Origin: Erysipelotrichaceae bacterium
GTDB lineage: Bacteria; Bacillota_I; Bacilli_A; Erysipelotrichales; Erysipelotrichaceae
Direction: 5' to 3'
Length of the DNA stretch: 35,255 nt
Assembly: GCA_024681275.1 (NCBI GenBank)
Contig: JAILBD010000030.1
Span: 1 to 35,255, forward strand
In this document: piece after piece, positions 22,209 through 30,236 of the stretch
Layout: the number at the start of each line of letters is the position of its first letter
Numbering within the stretch: position 1 is the stretch's first letter
The notes under the pieces: model-generated
Seen by the model: only the letters and a program-made list of their open reading frames with translations
What the model was told of the DNA's origin: nothing
The model's database searches: none
Program-made: the position numbers and the translations under genes

Positions 22209-23630
22209 TTATTTGACTGTGATGATCTTCATGAAGTTGGCAGAACCCTCACCCGTCGGATAACCGGCGGAAAGGATGATCTGCTGCCCCGGCTTGAAAC
22301 CATAGGACTTGACGACGCTGGAAGCCAGTTCGTCATCGTTTGCCAGGTTGTTCTGCACATAAGAGAAGATCGGCTTGACGCCCCAGTAAAGTTCCAGTTT
22401 TCCCTGTGTCGATTTTGTGAATGTGACTGCAAAGATCGGAACACGCGGGCGATACTTGGAGATCCTTCTCGCTGTCGTGCCGCCCTGTGTGAAGACGACG
22501 ATCGCCGCAATATCCAAGGTCAGGGTCGCATCCGAGATCGCGATACCGATCGCATCCTGTATCGTCTTGTTGTTGGTCATCTTGGCGTGATCCAGGTTCT
22601 CACGGTACGGAATGATCTTTTCAGTAGCCTGTGCGATCTTGGCCATCGTCTCAACCGCCTCGACCGGATACTCACCGGCTGCCGTCTCTGCTGACAGCAT
22701 GACGGCATCGGAACCATCCAGGACAGCATTGGAAACGTCAGAAGCTTCCGCTCTCGTGCAGCGTGGATTGCTGGTCATGGAATCCAGCATGTGGGTCGCC
22801 GTGATGACGGCCTTGCCCTTCTGATTGGCGATCTCGATGATCTTCTTCTGATAGATCGGAACAAAAGCCGTCTCGACCTCGACGCCCAGATCGCCTCTGG
22901 CGACCATGACGCCATCGGCGGCGTCCAGGATCTCATCGAGATTGTCGAAACCTTCCTGATTCTCGATCTTGGCGATGATCTGGATCTTGGGCTTGCCCAT
23001 CTCCGTTATGATCTTGCGTATCTTCATGACATCCTCGGCCCTTCTGACAAAGGAAGCCGCGATGAAGTCCACATCGTTGTTGCAGCCGAAACGGATGTCC
23101 TCATCATCCTTCAAAGAGACGAAAGGCATGGAAAGCTTGACGCCCGGTACATTGCATCCCTTTTTGGAAGCCAGAGGACCGTTGACCTCGACTCTCGCTC
23201 TGATCTCGTTGCCGTCATTCTGCAGGACGGTGAGTTTCTGCTTGCCGTCATTGACGAGGATGTAATCCCCCTCCTTGACATCATCGAAGATCTCCTTGCA
23301 CTGGATCGTGAAGCGATCATGCGTACCTTCGATATCCTCCCGCTGGATGATGACTTCCTCACCCTTGCGGTAATTCTCCACATCGTTCTTGAAAGTCCCC
23401 AGTCTGATCTCAGGACCCTTCGTATCCAGCATGATACCCAGGTTGACCCCATTCTCTTTTTCGACTTTGCGGACCATGTCTATCCTGGCCTGATGCTCCT
23501 CATGTGTGCCATGCGAGAAGTTCAGTCTGACGATATTCATACCGGCATTTGCCATCTTAAGGATCGTATCGTAACTGTCACTGGCAGGACCCAGTGTGCA
23601 GATGATCTTTGTCTGTTTATTTATCATCAT
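22209..23630 (-). CDS. pyk: Pyruvate kinase
   Basis: 473 residues, the usual length without the C-terminal PEP-utiliser domain found in Bacillus enzymes. Diagnostic blocks: KIICTLGPAS at the N-terminus, NFSHGTHEEH, MLDTKGPEIRLG, the active-site signature IIAKIENQEGF with the catalytic Lys, VARGDLGVEV, and ATHMLDSMTSNPRCTRAEASDV with AVMLSAETAAGEYP. It converts PEP and ADP to pyruvate and ATP, the last step of glycolysis, in the cytoplasm. Start at the first of two adjacent ATGs; GGAGG lies 5 nt before it and 8 nt before the second (23627), which is equally possible. A TATAAT on the minus strand at 23654-23649 is a likely -10 with a very short leader. Confidence 0.95.
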   Translation of the reverse strand: MMINKQTKIICTLGPASDSYDTILKMANAGMNIVRLNFSHGTHEEHQARIDMVRKVEKENGVNLGIMLDTKGPEIRLGTFKNDVENYRKGEEVIIQREDIEGTHDRFTIQCKEIFDDVKEGDYILVNDGKQKLTVLQNDGNEIRARVEVNGPLASKKGCNVPGVKLSMPFVSLKDDEDIRFGCNNDVDFIAASFVRRAEDVMKIRKIITEMGKPKIQIIAKIENQEGFDNLDEILDAADGVMVARGDLGVEVETAFVPIYQKKIIEIANQKGKAVITATHMLDSMTSNPRCTRAEASDVSNAVLDGSDAVMLSAETAAGEYPVEAVETMAKIAQATEKIIPYRENLDHAKMTNNKTIQDAIGIAISDATLTLDIAAIVVFTQGGTTARRISKYRPRVPIFAVTFTKSTQGKLELYWGVKPIFSYVQNNLANDDELASSVVKSYGFKPGQQIILSAGYPTGEGSANFMKIITVK

Positions 23631-23668
23631 AAACACCTCCAAATACGAATTATATATTCTTTTCCATG

Positions 23669-23689
23669 AAAAAAGCCACATTCGTGGCT
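23669..23689 (-). terminator. Terminator of the patatin/XpaC-like pair
   Basis: Minus strand AGCCAC, loop GAAT, GTGGCT then a run of T and C. It lies 10 nt after the XpaC-like stop and just upstream of the pyk -10. Confidence 0.75.
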
Positions 23690-23698
23690 ATTCTGTAA

Positions 23699-24685
23699 CT
23701 ATTTTTCACCCTTTTTCGCAAGTAAAGCGCTTGCATCCTGTGTCGTCGCCTCCAGTTCATCGAAGTACTCGACAGACTCCTTCGCCCCAAAGGAATCGAG
23801 AGCTGAACCGATCAGTGTCAGGGTATCCAGCACCTTCTTTTTTGAAGAAGAGATATCCACGATCCGGCGGTCCCGGGACTCCATCACGATGTACTCCTCG
23901 ATGATCTGCACCAGCATCGGCAGATAGTGGTCATAGAGTTTTCTGATCTTATCGGTGTTGTCGATGATCTGATCTTCACAGCCCGCCAGTTTCTCCACCG
24001 TATCATCCAGCCGTTTGCGCACTTCCTTGTCCGATATCCTCTTTCTCTGCGCCTTCATCTGTGCGATGATGTCGCGTCCCTGCAGGATCAGATCCTCTTC
24101 AGCTGCGTATTTCCGCATCCTGAAAGACAGATCGATGACATCCTTGTCCTGGATCCTGTCCAGGAAGGCACCGATCTGATCATAGAGATCAGGATCCTCG
24201 TTGTTCAGCTTCTTCAAAGACATCTTTCCGCCATCACCCAGGTCGACAAACAGCGTATTGACATTCGGCTTTGCCTTCCTGTCTTCCTTATAGAGCTTCG
24301 TATCCCGGATCATATAAAGTTCCGAATACTGCGAAAGGAATTCATCGATATGCTTGAGATCGACGTTCTTTCTCTTTTTACGACCTTTTTCATCTTCATA
24401 CTCATAGCGGATGGTCCCATCCTTGATCAAAGTACTCCTTGAAGAGACGACTGTGTTTCTGCCCATGATCAACGCTCCTGTAAATACGATCAGACCCAAG
24501 ACCCCCAGGATCACCTGACTCAAGACCAGGATCGTCGTCAGAAAAGACCTGATCCTCTCATCAAAGATCGACACGCCAGTCTTCCAGGAAGCCAGCAGAG
24601 CCATCACCAAAAGCAGCCCCAGCATGAAGAATGCCGCCTTGATGAAAAACGATAAAGCGATCGGTCCTCTTTGTTTCTCTTCCAT
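23699..24685 (-). CDS. Membrane protein with XpaC-like C-terminal domain
   Basis: 328 residues. There are two N-terminal hydrophobic helices (about 10-32 and 45-73) with a short loop between, then a cytoplasmic hydrophilic region. That region contains a beta-rich stretch with repeated Lys/Arg (about 85-150) and a long helical, coiled-coil-like segment (about 185-325). The part around DHYLPMLVQIIEEYI (about 245-259) and the later ASALLAKKGEK tail resemble proteins annotated as 5-bromo-4-chloroindolyl phosphate hydrolysis protein XpaC, whose real role is unclear. The assignment is by pattern only. It starts 1 nt after the patatin stop with a weak AGGGAT site and is probably cotranscribed with it. 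Confidence 0.6.
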   Translation of the reverse strand: MEEKQRGPIALSFFIKAAFFMLGLLLVMALLASWKTGVSIFDERIRSFLTTILVLSQVILGVLGLIVFTGALIMGRNTVVSSRSTLIKDGTIRYEYEDEKGRKKRKNVDLKHIDEFLSQYSELYMIRDTKLYKEDRKAKPNVNTLFVDLGDGGKMSLKKLNNEDPDLYDQIGAFLDRIQDKDVIDLSFRMRKYAAEEDLILQGRDIIAQMKAQRKRISDKEVRKRLDDTVEKLAGCEDQIIDNTDKIRKLYDHYLPMLVQIIEEYIVMESRDRRIVDISSSKKKVLDTLTLIGSALDSFGAKESVEYFDELEATTQDASALLAKKGEK

Positions 24686-24686
24686 C

Positions 24687-25532
24687 TCAATCCCTGATCA
24701 GTTCCCTGATCCTGTCCAAATATTCCTTGGCCTTGGTATAGCCATGATAGTATGCTGTAAGCAATTCATCCTCATTGGATTCCAGACGCGCGACCTCCTT
24801 GAAAGTCGGACGGATGATGACCGCCTTGCCCTGAGCCTCCAGCTCTTCAGCCAGAGCGACCTGGTCCCTGTAGAGCTGTGCCCTGTCTTCCAGAGCTTTC
24901 AGGAAAAGCGGATATCTGGCGTAAAGCCTCTTGAATATGAGCATGGCCGCATCGGAAGTCGCCGAGAAGCGCCCCTTCTTGCGGGTCAGGACGATGACCA
25001 GCCTCTCGCACCCCTGATCCAGGGCTCTCTGGACCGGAATGGAATCGCAGATCCCGCCATCCAGATATAGCTTTCCGTCTATGTCTACCGGATCGGTGAG
25101 ACCCGGCATCGAACAGGAAGCCTTGCCGATGATCCTCGATCGCTCGATATCATCGGTGTGCATATACTCAGCCTTTCCGGTCTCGATATTGGACACGACC
25201 ATTTCCCATTCGATCGGATTGGAAATGAATGCCTCAAAATCGAAACCGTACTGTTCCGCATAATCATAGAAGATCTTGTCCAGATCGACCAGCTTGTGGG
25301 ACTCCACCATCTGCGGGACCCCCCAGAATGAATTGAAACGATCGGACTGTATCATGCAGGAACGGGCATACCCCTTCTGCTTCGCCACATAGGCGAAGGT
25401 GTTGCATGAGCCTGCGCTGACACCTACGACATAATCAAAATCGATATCATAATCCAGGAAACAGTCGACAGCTCCTCCGGTAAAGACACCGCGAAGGCCG
25501 CCTCCTTCCATGACCAAACCTGTTTTCTTCAT
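24687..25532 (-). CDS. Patatin-like phospholipase
   Basis: 281 residues. It has the full patatin catalytic set: glycine-rich oxyanion loop GGGLRG 10-15, nucleophile elbow GVSAGS with Ser39, and Asp158 in LYLDGGICDSIP, forming the Ser-Asp dyad. It resembles the bacterial YjjU/RssA-like group of about 280 residues, cytoplasmic acyl hydrolases probably acting on phospholipids or other acyl esters. The start has AGGGAG 3-6 nt before the ATG. No signal peptide. It lies downstream of tRNA-Pro with its own likely promoter and is followed with a 1-nt gap by the XpaC-like membrane protein. Confidence 0.9.
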   Translation of the reverse strand: MKKTGLVMEGGGLRGVFTGGAVDCFLDYDIDFDYVVGVSAGSCNTFAYVAKQKGYARSCMIQSDRFNSFWGVPQMVESHKLVDLDKIFYDYAEQYGFDFEAFISNPIEWEMVVSNIETGKAEYMHTDDIERSRIIGKASCSMPGLTDPVDIDGKLYLDGGICDSIPVQRALDQGCERLVIVLTRKKGRFSATSDAAMLIFKRLYARYPLFLKALEDRAQLYRDQVALAEELEAQGKAVIIRPTFKEVARLESNEDELLTAYYHGYTKAKEYLDRIRELIRD

Positions 25533-25555
25533 AATCTCCCTATCTGCTTAAGACC

Positions 25556-25585
25556 ATTATAGAACAAAAAAAAGAATATGGTCAG
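25556..25585 (-). promoter_or_regulatory. Patatin promoter overlapping the 3' end of tRNA-Pro
   Basis: Minus strand -10 TATAAT (25561-25556) with CTGACC (25585-25580, 4 of 6 -35 matches) 18 bp upstream. The -35 is formed by the last acceptor-stem bases, the discriminator and CC of the CCA end of the tRNA gene. Predicted +1 near 25549. Confidence 0.5.
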
Positions 25586-25672
25586 GATGAAGGGATTCGA
25601 ACCCTTGACCTCTTACACCCGAAGCAAGCGCTCCACCAAGCTGAGCTACATCCTGAAGTCCTTATTCTTTTT
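25569..25672 (-). repeat. 10-bp inverted repeat flanking tRNA-Pro
   Basis: On the minus strand AAAAAGAATA (25672-25663) lies 7 nt before the tRNA 5' end and its perfect complement TATTCTTTTT (25578-25569) begins directly after the encoded CCA, continuing into more T. The precursor RNA could pair its two ends; the distal T-run may also act as terminator. Confidence 0.6.
25579..25655 (-). tRNA. tRNA-Pro (anticodon CGG), CCA encoded
   Basis: 77 nt. The cloverleaf can be drawn completely: acceptor stem CAGGATG / CATCCTG (7 bp), D-stem GCTC/GAGC, anticodon stem CTTGC/GTAAG with one G-T pair, loop TTCGGGT giving anticodon CGG for codon CCG, variable loop AGGTC, T-arm AAGGG-TTCGAAT-CCCTT, discriminator A, then genomic CCA. 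The first pair C1-G72 and the A73 discriminator fit bacterial tRNA-Pro. Its promoter lies at 25682-25710 and a run of eight T starts 5 nt after CCA. Confidence 0.95.
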
Positions 25673-25681
25673 GCACATACT

Positions 25682-25710
25682 ATTTTACATTTTTTTATTC
25701 AGATAGACAA
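25682..25710 (-). promoter_or_regulatory. Promoter of tRNA-Pro
   Basis: Minus strand -35 TTGTCT (25710-25705), 17-bp spacer, -10 TAAAAT (25687-25682). Predicted +1 near 25675, about 20 nt before the mature 5' end. It lies only just beyond the stop of the upstream ABC exporter gene. Confidence 0.55.
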
Positions 25711-25717
25711 ATCTTTT

Positions 25718-27607
25718 TTATTCAAGTTCTGCCTTGCCTGTATAAAGCTGATAATAACGGCCTTTCAATGCCAGAAGATCCTCGTGTGTACCGCGTTCGA
25801 TGATCTCGCCGTGCTCCAGCACGATGATCGCATTGGCATTCCTGACCGTGGACAGACGATGGGCGATGACAAACGTCGTACGGCCGCTCATCAGCTCGTC
25901 CATGCCCTTTTCGATCAGTTTTTCGGTATGCGTATCGATCGAAGAAGTCGCCTCATCCAGGACCATGACCGGCGGATCGGCTACTGCGCATCTGGCGATG
26001 TTCAGCAGCTGCCTCTGGCCCTGAGAAAGATTGGAACCATTCGCACTCAGCATCGTCTGATAGCCGTGCGGCAGTCTTTCGATGAAAGAATCCGCATTCG
26101 AGATCTTTGCAGCGGCGATGCATTCCTCATCACTCGCCTCAAGCCTGCCGTAACGGATATTGTCCATGATCGTACCCGAGAACAGATTGGTATCCTGCAG
26201 CACGACGCCTACAGATCTTCTCAGATCATCTTTTCTGATCTCCTTGATCGGAATGCCGTCAAACGTGATCATGCCCTCCTGGTCTTCCACATCATAGAAG
26301 CGGTTGATCAGATTCGTGATCGTCGTCTTGCCCGCACCGGTCGAACCGACAAAAGCGATCTTCTGACCCGGTTTGGCATAGAGCGAGATCTTCTTGAGGA
26401 TGTCCTTGCCCTCTTCGTAACGGAAAGTCACATCGTTCAGACGGATATCTCCCTTGAGCTCGATATACTTCGGAGGATCGACAGGGATCTTCCATGCCCA
26501 GCGGTCGGTCTTGCGATCGGTCTCGATGAGCTCTTCCGTATCCTTTTCGACATTGACCAGCTCGACGATACCGAAATCCAGTTCGCCCTCTCTGTCCATC
26601 AGATCGAAGACCCTCTCCGCACCGGCCAGAGACATCATGATGCCGTTGAACTGCTGCGACAGGTTGGAGATCGGACCGCCAAACTGCCTGACGAACAGCA
26701 TGAACGAAGTCAGATCGCCGATCCGCATGTTTCCATCGATGCACATCCTGGAACCCAGGACCGCGACGATCGCATAAGCGATATAAGACAGATTTGCGTT
26801 GATCGGCATCAGGACCGAAGCATAGGCATTGGTACGCAGAGAATAATCATAGAGCTTTCTATTGTAATCCATGAAGCCATCCATGGTCTGCTTCTCATGA
26901 TTGAAGACCTTGATGACCTTCTGGCCGGAAAACATCTCCTGCGTGTAGCCGTTGAGATTGGAGATCTGCCTCTGAAGATCGGCAAAAGTCCTTCTTGAAC
27001 CCTTGGCCAGAAGATAAGTCACCAGGAACATGAAAGAGAAAAAGACCACCATGACCCAGGTCAGCCTGGCATTCAGGATGAACATGAAAGTGAAGCAGCC
27101 GACGATCGTGATCATGGTCGTGATCAGCGTCGGGAAACCGTCAGAGATCATCGGACGGATCGTATCGATATCGTTGGTGTAGTAGTTCATCACCTCGCCA
27201 TGGGTCCTGCTGTCAAAGAACCTGACAGGAAGCCTCTCCATGACTTTGAACAGATCTTTTCTCATGTCATCCAGAACGCCTGTTGAGACGACAGACATCA
27301 GCTTGGAGAAACAGTAGGAAGAGATCAGACCACCGGCATAGACGCTGATCATGATGCCGAGCATCTTCACGAAACCGCTCAGATCAGGATCCTGCTGGCC
27401 GATGAAAGGAACGATATAGTTGTTGATGATCGGTGTGAACAGATAGGAAGAGATGACACCGGTCAGAGAAGAAAGGATCGTAAAACAGATCGCAGCGACG
27501 AAACGGAAACGGTAGCGTTTGCCGATATAGGAAAAAGTCCTGCCGATCGTGCCGAAGACATCATTGGCCCGGGATGTGCGGAGCTGTCTGTAACCTGTGT
27601 CTGCCAT
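25718..27607 (-). CDS. ABC exporter half-transporter, catalytic-site subunit
   Basis: 629 residues: six-helix transmembrane domain (about 33-330) fused to an ATPase domain. Walker A GSTGAGKTT 421-429, Walker B with catalytic Glu VMVLDEA 547-553, H-loop His583 all intact. The signature is NLSQGQRQ (526-533) instead of LSGGQ. An insertion of about 45 residues rich in acidic and basic residues (about 345-390) joins the domains. Together with the upstream partner it should form a heterodimeric exporter like TM287/288, BmrCD or LmrCD. It supplies Walker A/B of the active site while its odd signature faces the partner's degenerate site. The start codon overlaps the partner's TAA by one base. The substrate (drug, lipid or peptide) is unknown. 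Confidence 0.92.
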   Translation of the reverse strand: MADTGYRQLRTSRANDVFGTIGRTFSYIGKRYRFRFVAAICFTILSSLTGVISSYLFTPIINNYIVPFIGQQDPDLSGFVKMLGIMISVYAGGLISSYCFSKLMSVVSTGVLDDMRKDLFKVMERLPVRFFDSRTHGEVMNYYTNDIDTIRPMISDGFPTLITTMITIVGCFTFMFILNARLTWVMVVFFSFMFLVTYLLAKGSRRTFADLQRQISNLNGYTQEMFSGQKVIKVFNHEKQTMDGFMDYNRKLYDYSLRTNAYASVLMPINANLSYIAYAIVAVLGSRMCIDGNMRIGDLTSFMLFVRQFGGPISNLSQQFNGIMMSLAGAERVFDLMDREGELDFGIVELVNVEKDTEELIETDRKTDRWAWKIPVDPPKYIELKGDIRLNDVTFRYEEGKDILKKISLYAKPGQKIAFVGSTGAGKTTITNLINRFYDVEDQEGMITFDGIPIKEIRKDDLRRSVGVVLQDTNLFSGTIMDNIRYGRLEASDEECIAAAKISNADSFIERLPHGYQTMLSANGSNLSQGQRQLLNIARCAVADPPVMVLDEATSSIDTHTEKLIEKGMDELMSGRTTFVIAHRLSTVRNANAIIVLEHGEIIERGTHEDLLALKGRYYQLYTGKAELE

Positions 27608-29343
27608 TATTCCAATGCTCCTTCCATCTGTGTATTGTACAAGTCGCGATAGACATCGTTCCTCGCCATGAGTTCCTCATGATTGCCGATATCCTGTATG
27701 GAGCCCTCATTCATGATGATGATCCTGTTCGCCTCTTTGACGGAAGCGACACGCTGTGCGATGATGATCGTCGTCATGCCGCCGAGCTTCTCTTTCAGAG
27801 CCAGCTGTATGCGATGATCCGTATCGGTATCCACTGCGCTCGTCGAGTCATCCAGGATGATGATCTTGGGATGTTTCAGAAGCGCTCTGGCGATACAGAG
27901 CCTCTGTTTCTGACCACCGGAAACATTGACACCGCCTTGACCCAATTCGGTATCATATTTCTTTGGCATGCGTTGGATGAAGTCATCCGCCTGCGCATAG
28001 GTGCAGGCTTCGACGATCTGTTCATGGGTGGCATTCGGATCGCCCCACTTCATGTTCTCTTCGATCGTGCCGGAGAACAGGGTGTTCTTCTGCAGGACCA
28101 TGGCGACGGCGTCGCGAAGATTCTCCAGTTTATACTCCTTGACATTGTGCCCGCCGACCAGGACCTCGCCCTTGCTGACATCGTAAAGACGCGGGATCAG
28201 CTGGACCAGCGTCGACTTGGAAGAACCGGTCGGACCCAGGATGCCGATGACCTCTCCCGGACCGATCTTTAGATCGATATCGTTGAGGGCATCGCTTTGG
28301 GCATCCGCGGAATATCTGAAAGAGACATCTCTGAATTCGATGGAACCATCTTCGACCTTCAGTTCAGGATCCGCATCATCATCTCTGATCCTTGGTTCCT
28401 CATAGAGGATCTCGTTGGCGCGGTCGACAGAAGCCTGAGCCATGACGATCTGCAAAAAGACATTGGAGATCATCAGCAATGCAAAGAGGATGCCTCTGAT
28501 ATAGGAGATGTAAGCCATGAAGTTGCCCGTCGTCATCGTACCGGCAATGACATCCCTGCCACCCAGCCAGGCGATGATGATCATGCAGCTGTACATGACG
28601 AGTTCAAAGAAAGGCCTGTTGAGGATGACGATGTTCTCGGCATGCCTCTGGGCAGTCCTGACCGCCTCGGAGGAACCGCGGAACCTCTCGTTCTCATAGT
28701 CTTCCCTGACGAAGGTCTTGACGACTCTGATGCCCTCGATGTTCTCTTCCAGATTGGCATTGAGACCATCGAACTTCAGCATCATCTGACGGAAACGCGG
28801 ATGCGCCTTCATGAAAATGAAGACCAGTCCGAAACCCAGGACCGGAAGGACGAAAGCGAAGACCCTAGCCAGAGAAGGATTGAGGGTAAAGACGAAATAA
28901 GCGCTCAGGATCAGGTTGAAAGGTGCTCTGATCAGCATCCTGACGATCGATACGTAGGCCATCCTCAGCATACGCATATCCGTCGTCATACGGGCGACGA
29001 TCGTCGGAACAGGATACTTCTCGATGTTTTCAAAGCTGAAATCCTGGATCTTGGAGAACATCGCTTCCCTGATATTACGGATGAAACGCGTGGAAGCGAT
29101 AGACGAAAACAGGCCTGACGCCGAACCGAACAGTGCACCGAGCACAGCCAGCCCGACCATCAGCGCTCCGCGTCCCCAGATATAGTTCATATCACCGCCA
29201 AGCTCATAGATCCCTCTATCGATGATCGATGACATGACTAAAGGAATGAACGCATCAACTGCGACTTCGAAGATGGTAAAGACAGGCCCCAGCACAGCTG
29301 CCCACCATCCGTCTTTTGTATATTTTTTTAGCAGGTCAAACAT
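27607..29343 (-). CDS. ABC exporter half-transporter, degenerate-site subunit
   Basis: 578 residues, six-helix domain (about 12-300) plus ATPase domain. Walker A GPTGSSKST 370-378 and canonical signature VSGGQKQR 474-481 are present. The catalytic Glu after Walker B is Asp499 (IIILDDS), and the H-loop His is Gln530 (IIIAQRVAS). These two changes are the usual marks of the non-hydrolysing site in heterodimeric exporters and pair with the intact site of the downstream subunit. The ATG at 29343 starts with the usual family N-terminus and an in-frame stop lies 12 nt upstream, so this start is secure. There is no Shine-Dalgarno; an extended -10 predicts a leaderless mRNA. Confidence 0.92.
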   Translation of the reverse strand: MFDLLKKYTKDGWWAAVLGPVFTIFEVAVDAFIPLVMSSIIDRGIYELGGDMNYIWGRGALMVGLAVLGALFGSASGLFSSIASTRFIRNIREAMFSKIQDFSFENIEKYPVPTIVARMTTDMRMLRMAYVSIVRMLIRAPFNLILSAYFVFTLNPSLARVFAFVLPVLGFGLVFIFMKAHPRFRQMMLKFDGLNANLEENIEGIRVVKTFVREDYENERFRGSSEAVRTAQRHAENIVILNRPFFELVMYSCMIIIAWLGGRDVIAGTMTTGNFMAYISYIRGILFALLMISNVFLQIVMAQASVDRANEILYEEPRIRDDDADPELKVEDGSIEFRDVSFRYSADAQSDALNDIDLKIGPGEVIGILGPTGSSKSTLVQLIPRLYDVSKGEVLVGGHNVKEYKLENLRDAVAMVLQKNTLFSGTIEENMKWGDPNATHEQIVEACTYAQADDFIQRMPKKYDTELGQGGVNVSGGQKQRLCIARALLKHPKIIILDDSTSAVDTDTDHRIQLALKEKLGGMTTIIIAQRVASVKEANRIIIMNEGSIQDIGNHEELMARNDVYRDLYNTQMEGALE

Positions 29344-29349
29344 AGAATT

Positions 29350-29358
29350 ATATTAGCA
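29350..29358 (-). promoter_or_regulatory. Extended -10 giving a predicted leaderless ABC exporter mRNA
   Basis: Minus strand TGCTAATAT ends at 29350; with that base at -7, +1 is 29343, the A of the exporter ATG. An overlapping TATAAT (29352-29347) would start even further in. The -35 is poor. Confidence 0.5.
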
Positions 29359-29444
29359 CAATATCCGGATCCTAAGATTCAAAAAACATATCCTCTCCTT
29401 TTGCTTTTGTATTGGAACGACGGCTTTGATCAATACTTTATATT

Positions 29445-29473
29445 TTCAAAGAAAAAAAGATGTAAAATATAAT
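29445..29473 (+). promoter_or_regulatory. Promoter of the DUF937 gene
   Basis: Plus strand -35 TTCAAA (29445-29450), 17-bp spacer, perfect -10 TATAAT (29468-29473). Predicted +1 near 29480, leader about 15 nt holding AAAGGAG. Confidence 0.6.
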
Positions 29474-29494
29474 TAAATAATAAAGGAGAATCTA

Positions 29495-30178
29495 ATGAAT
29501 CTATTACAGTTATTATTGGGGTCATTGACAAGCAATGATTCTCTCGACTCTGTTTCCAAGAAAACAGGCGTTTCATCCAACGGCATATCCAAGCTGCTCA
29601 TGATGGCAGTTCCGCTTCTGATCACGTATCTGACAAAGAATGCATCCAAGAAAGATGGCGCTACATCATTGCTCAATGCACTGACACAGCACACCAGCAC
29701 GCAGACTGTCTCTCAGCAGATCAAGAACGGCGACTCTACTGACGGTGCAAAGATCATCGGCCACATCCTTGGCCAGGATCAGAAGACCGTCATCAGCTCG
29801 CTTGCAAAAGAGTCAGGCCTCTCCGCAAAAGAAGTCAACGCTGTCCTCAATGCAGTTGCACCGGCTCTTCTCAACAGCTTAAGCACAGCAACGACAGCTA
29901 CAGCTCAGAAACCTAAACCACAGTCTGCAAAAGTTGACCTCTCTGATGGCATCGACCTCACAGACATCGCTGCATTACTTGGCGGCGGCGGCGTTTCAAA
30001 CAGCCAGTCCAGCCCGGCTGCAGGTCTGCTGGGAAGCTTATTAGGCGGCAACTCAAGCCAGCAGGCTGCCAATACCGGCCTGGATCTTCTGGGATCCCTG
30101 CTCGGCGGCAGCAAGCCAACTGCAAACCAGTCAAACGGCACAGAACTCTTAGGCTTGCTCACTTCTTTGATGAAATAA
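29495..30178 (+). CDS. DUF937 domain protein
   Basis: 227 residues, no signal peptide. The N-terminal two thirds (about 1-130) match the DUF937 pattern: helical, with ISKLLMMAVPLLITYLTKNA and KIIGHILGQDQKTVISSLAKESGLSAKEVNAVLNAVAPALL. The function of the family is not established. The C-terminal third is low-complexity: Ser/Gln/Asn linkers alternate with Leu-Gly blocks (ALLGGGG, LLGSLLGG twice, LLGLLTSLM), a repeated amphipathic motif. The start is supported by AAAGGAG 6-7 nt upstream and a strong promoter. Codon choice is slightly more A/T-ending than its neighbours (GCA, TCT, GTT), which may mean high expression or different ancestry. Single-gene transcript. Confidence 0.85.
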   Translation: MNLLQLLLGSLTSNDSLDSVSKKTGVSSNGISKLLMMAVPLLITYLTKNASKKDGATSLLNALTQHTSTQTVSQQIKNGDSTDGAKIIGHILGQDQKTVISSLAKESGLSAKEVNAVLNAVAPALLNSLSTATTATAQKPKPQSAKVDLSDGIDLTDIAALLGGGGVSNSQSSPAAGLLGSLLGGNSSQQAANTGLDLLGSLLGGSKPTANQSNGTELLGLLTSLMK

Positions 30179-30200
30179 TCGGAAAAGAAAAAGCGAAAAG

Positions 30201-30236
30201 AAAAGCACTCAAGCCAATAATCTGAGTGCTTTTTTT
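30201..30236. terminator. Bidirectional terminator overlapping the end of the lipid kinase gene
   Basis: Stem AGCACTCA / TGAGTGCT, extendable by A-T pairs to 11 bp, loop 11 nt, followed on the plus strand by seven T. On the minus strand it is followed by TTTTCTTTTCGC. The last codons and TGA of the kinase gene lie inside the hairpin. Confidence 0.8.
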
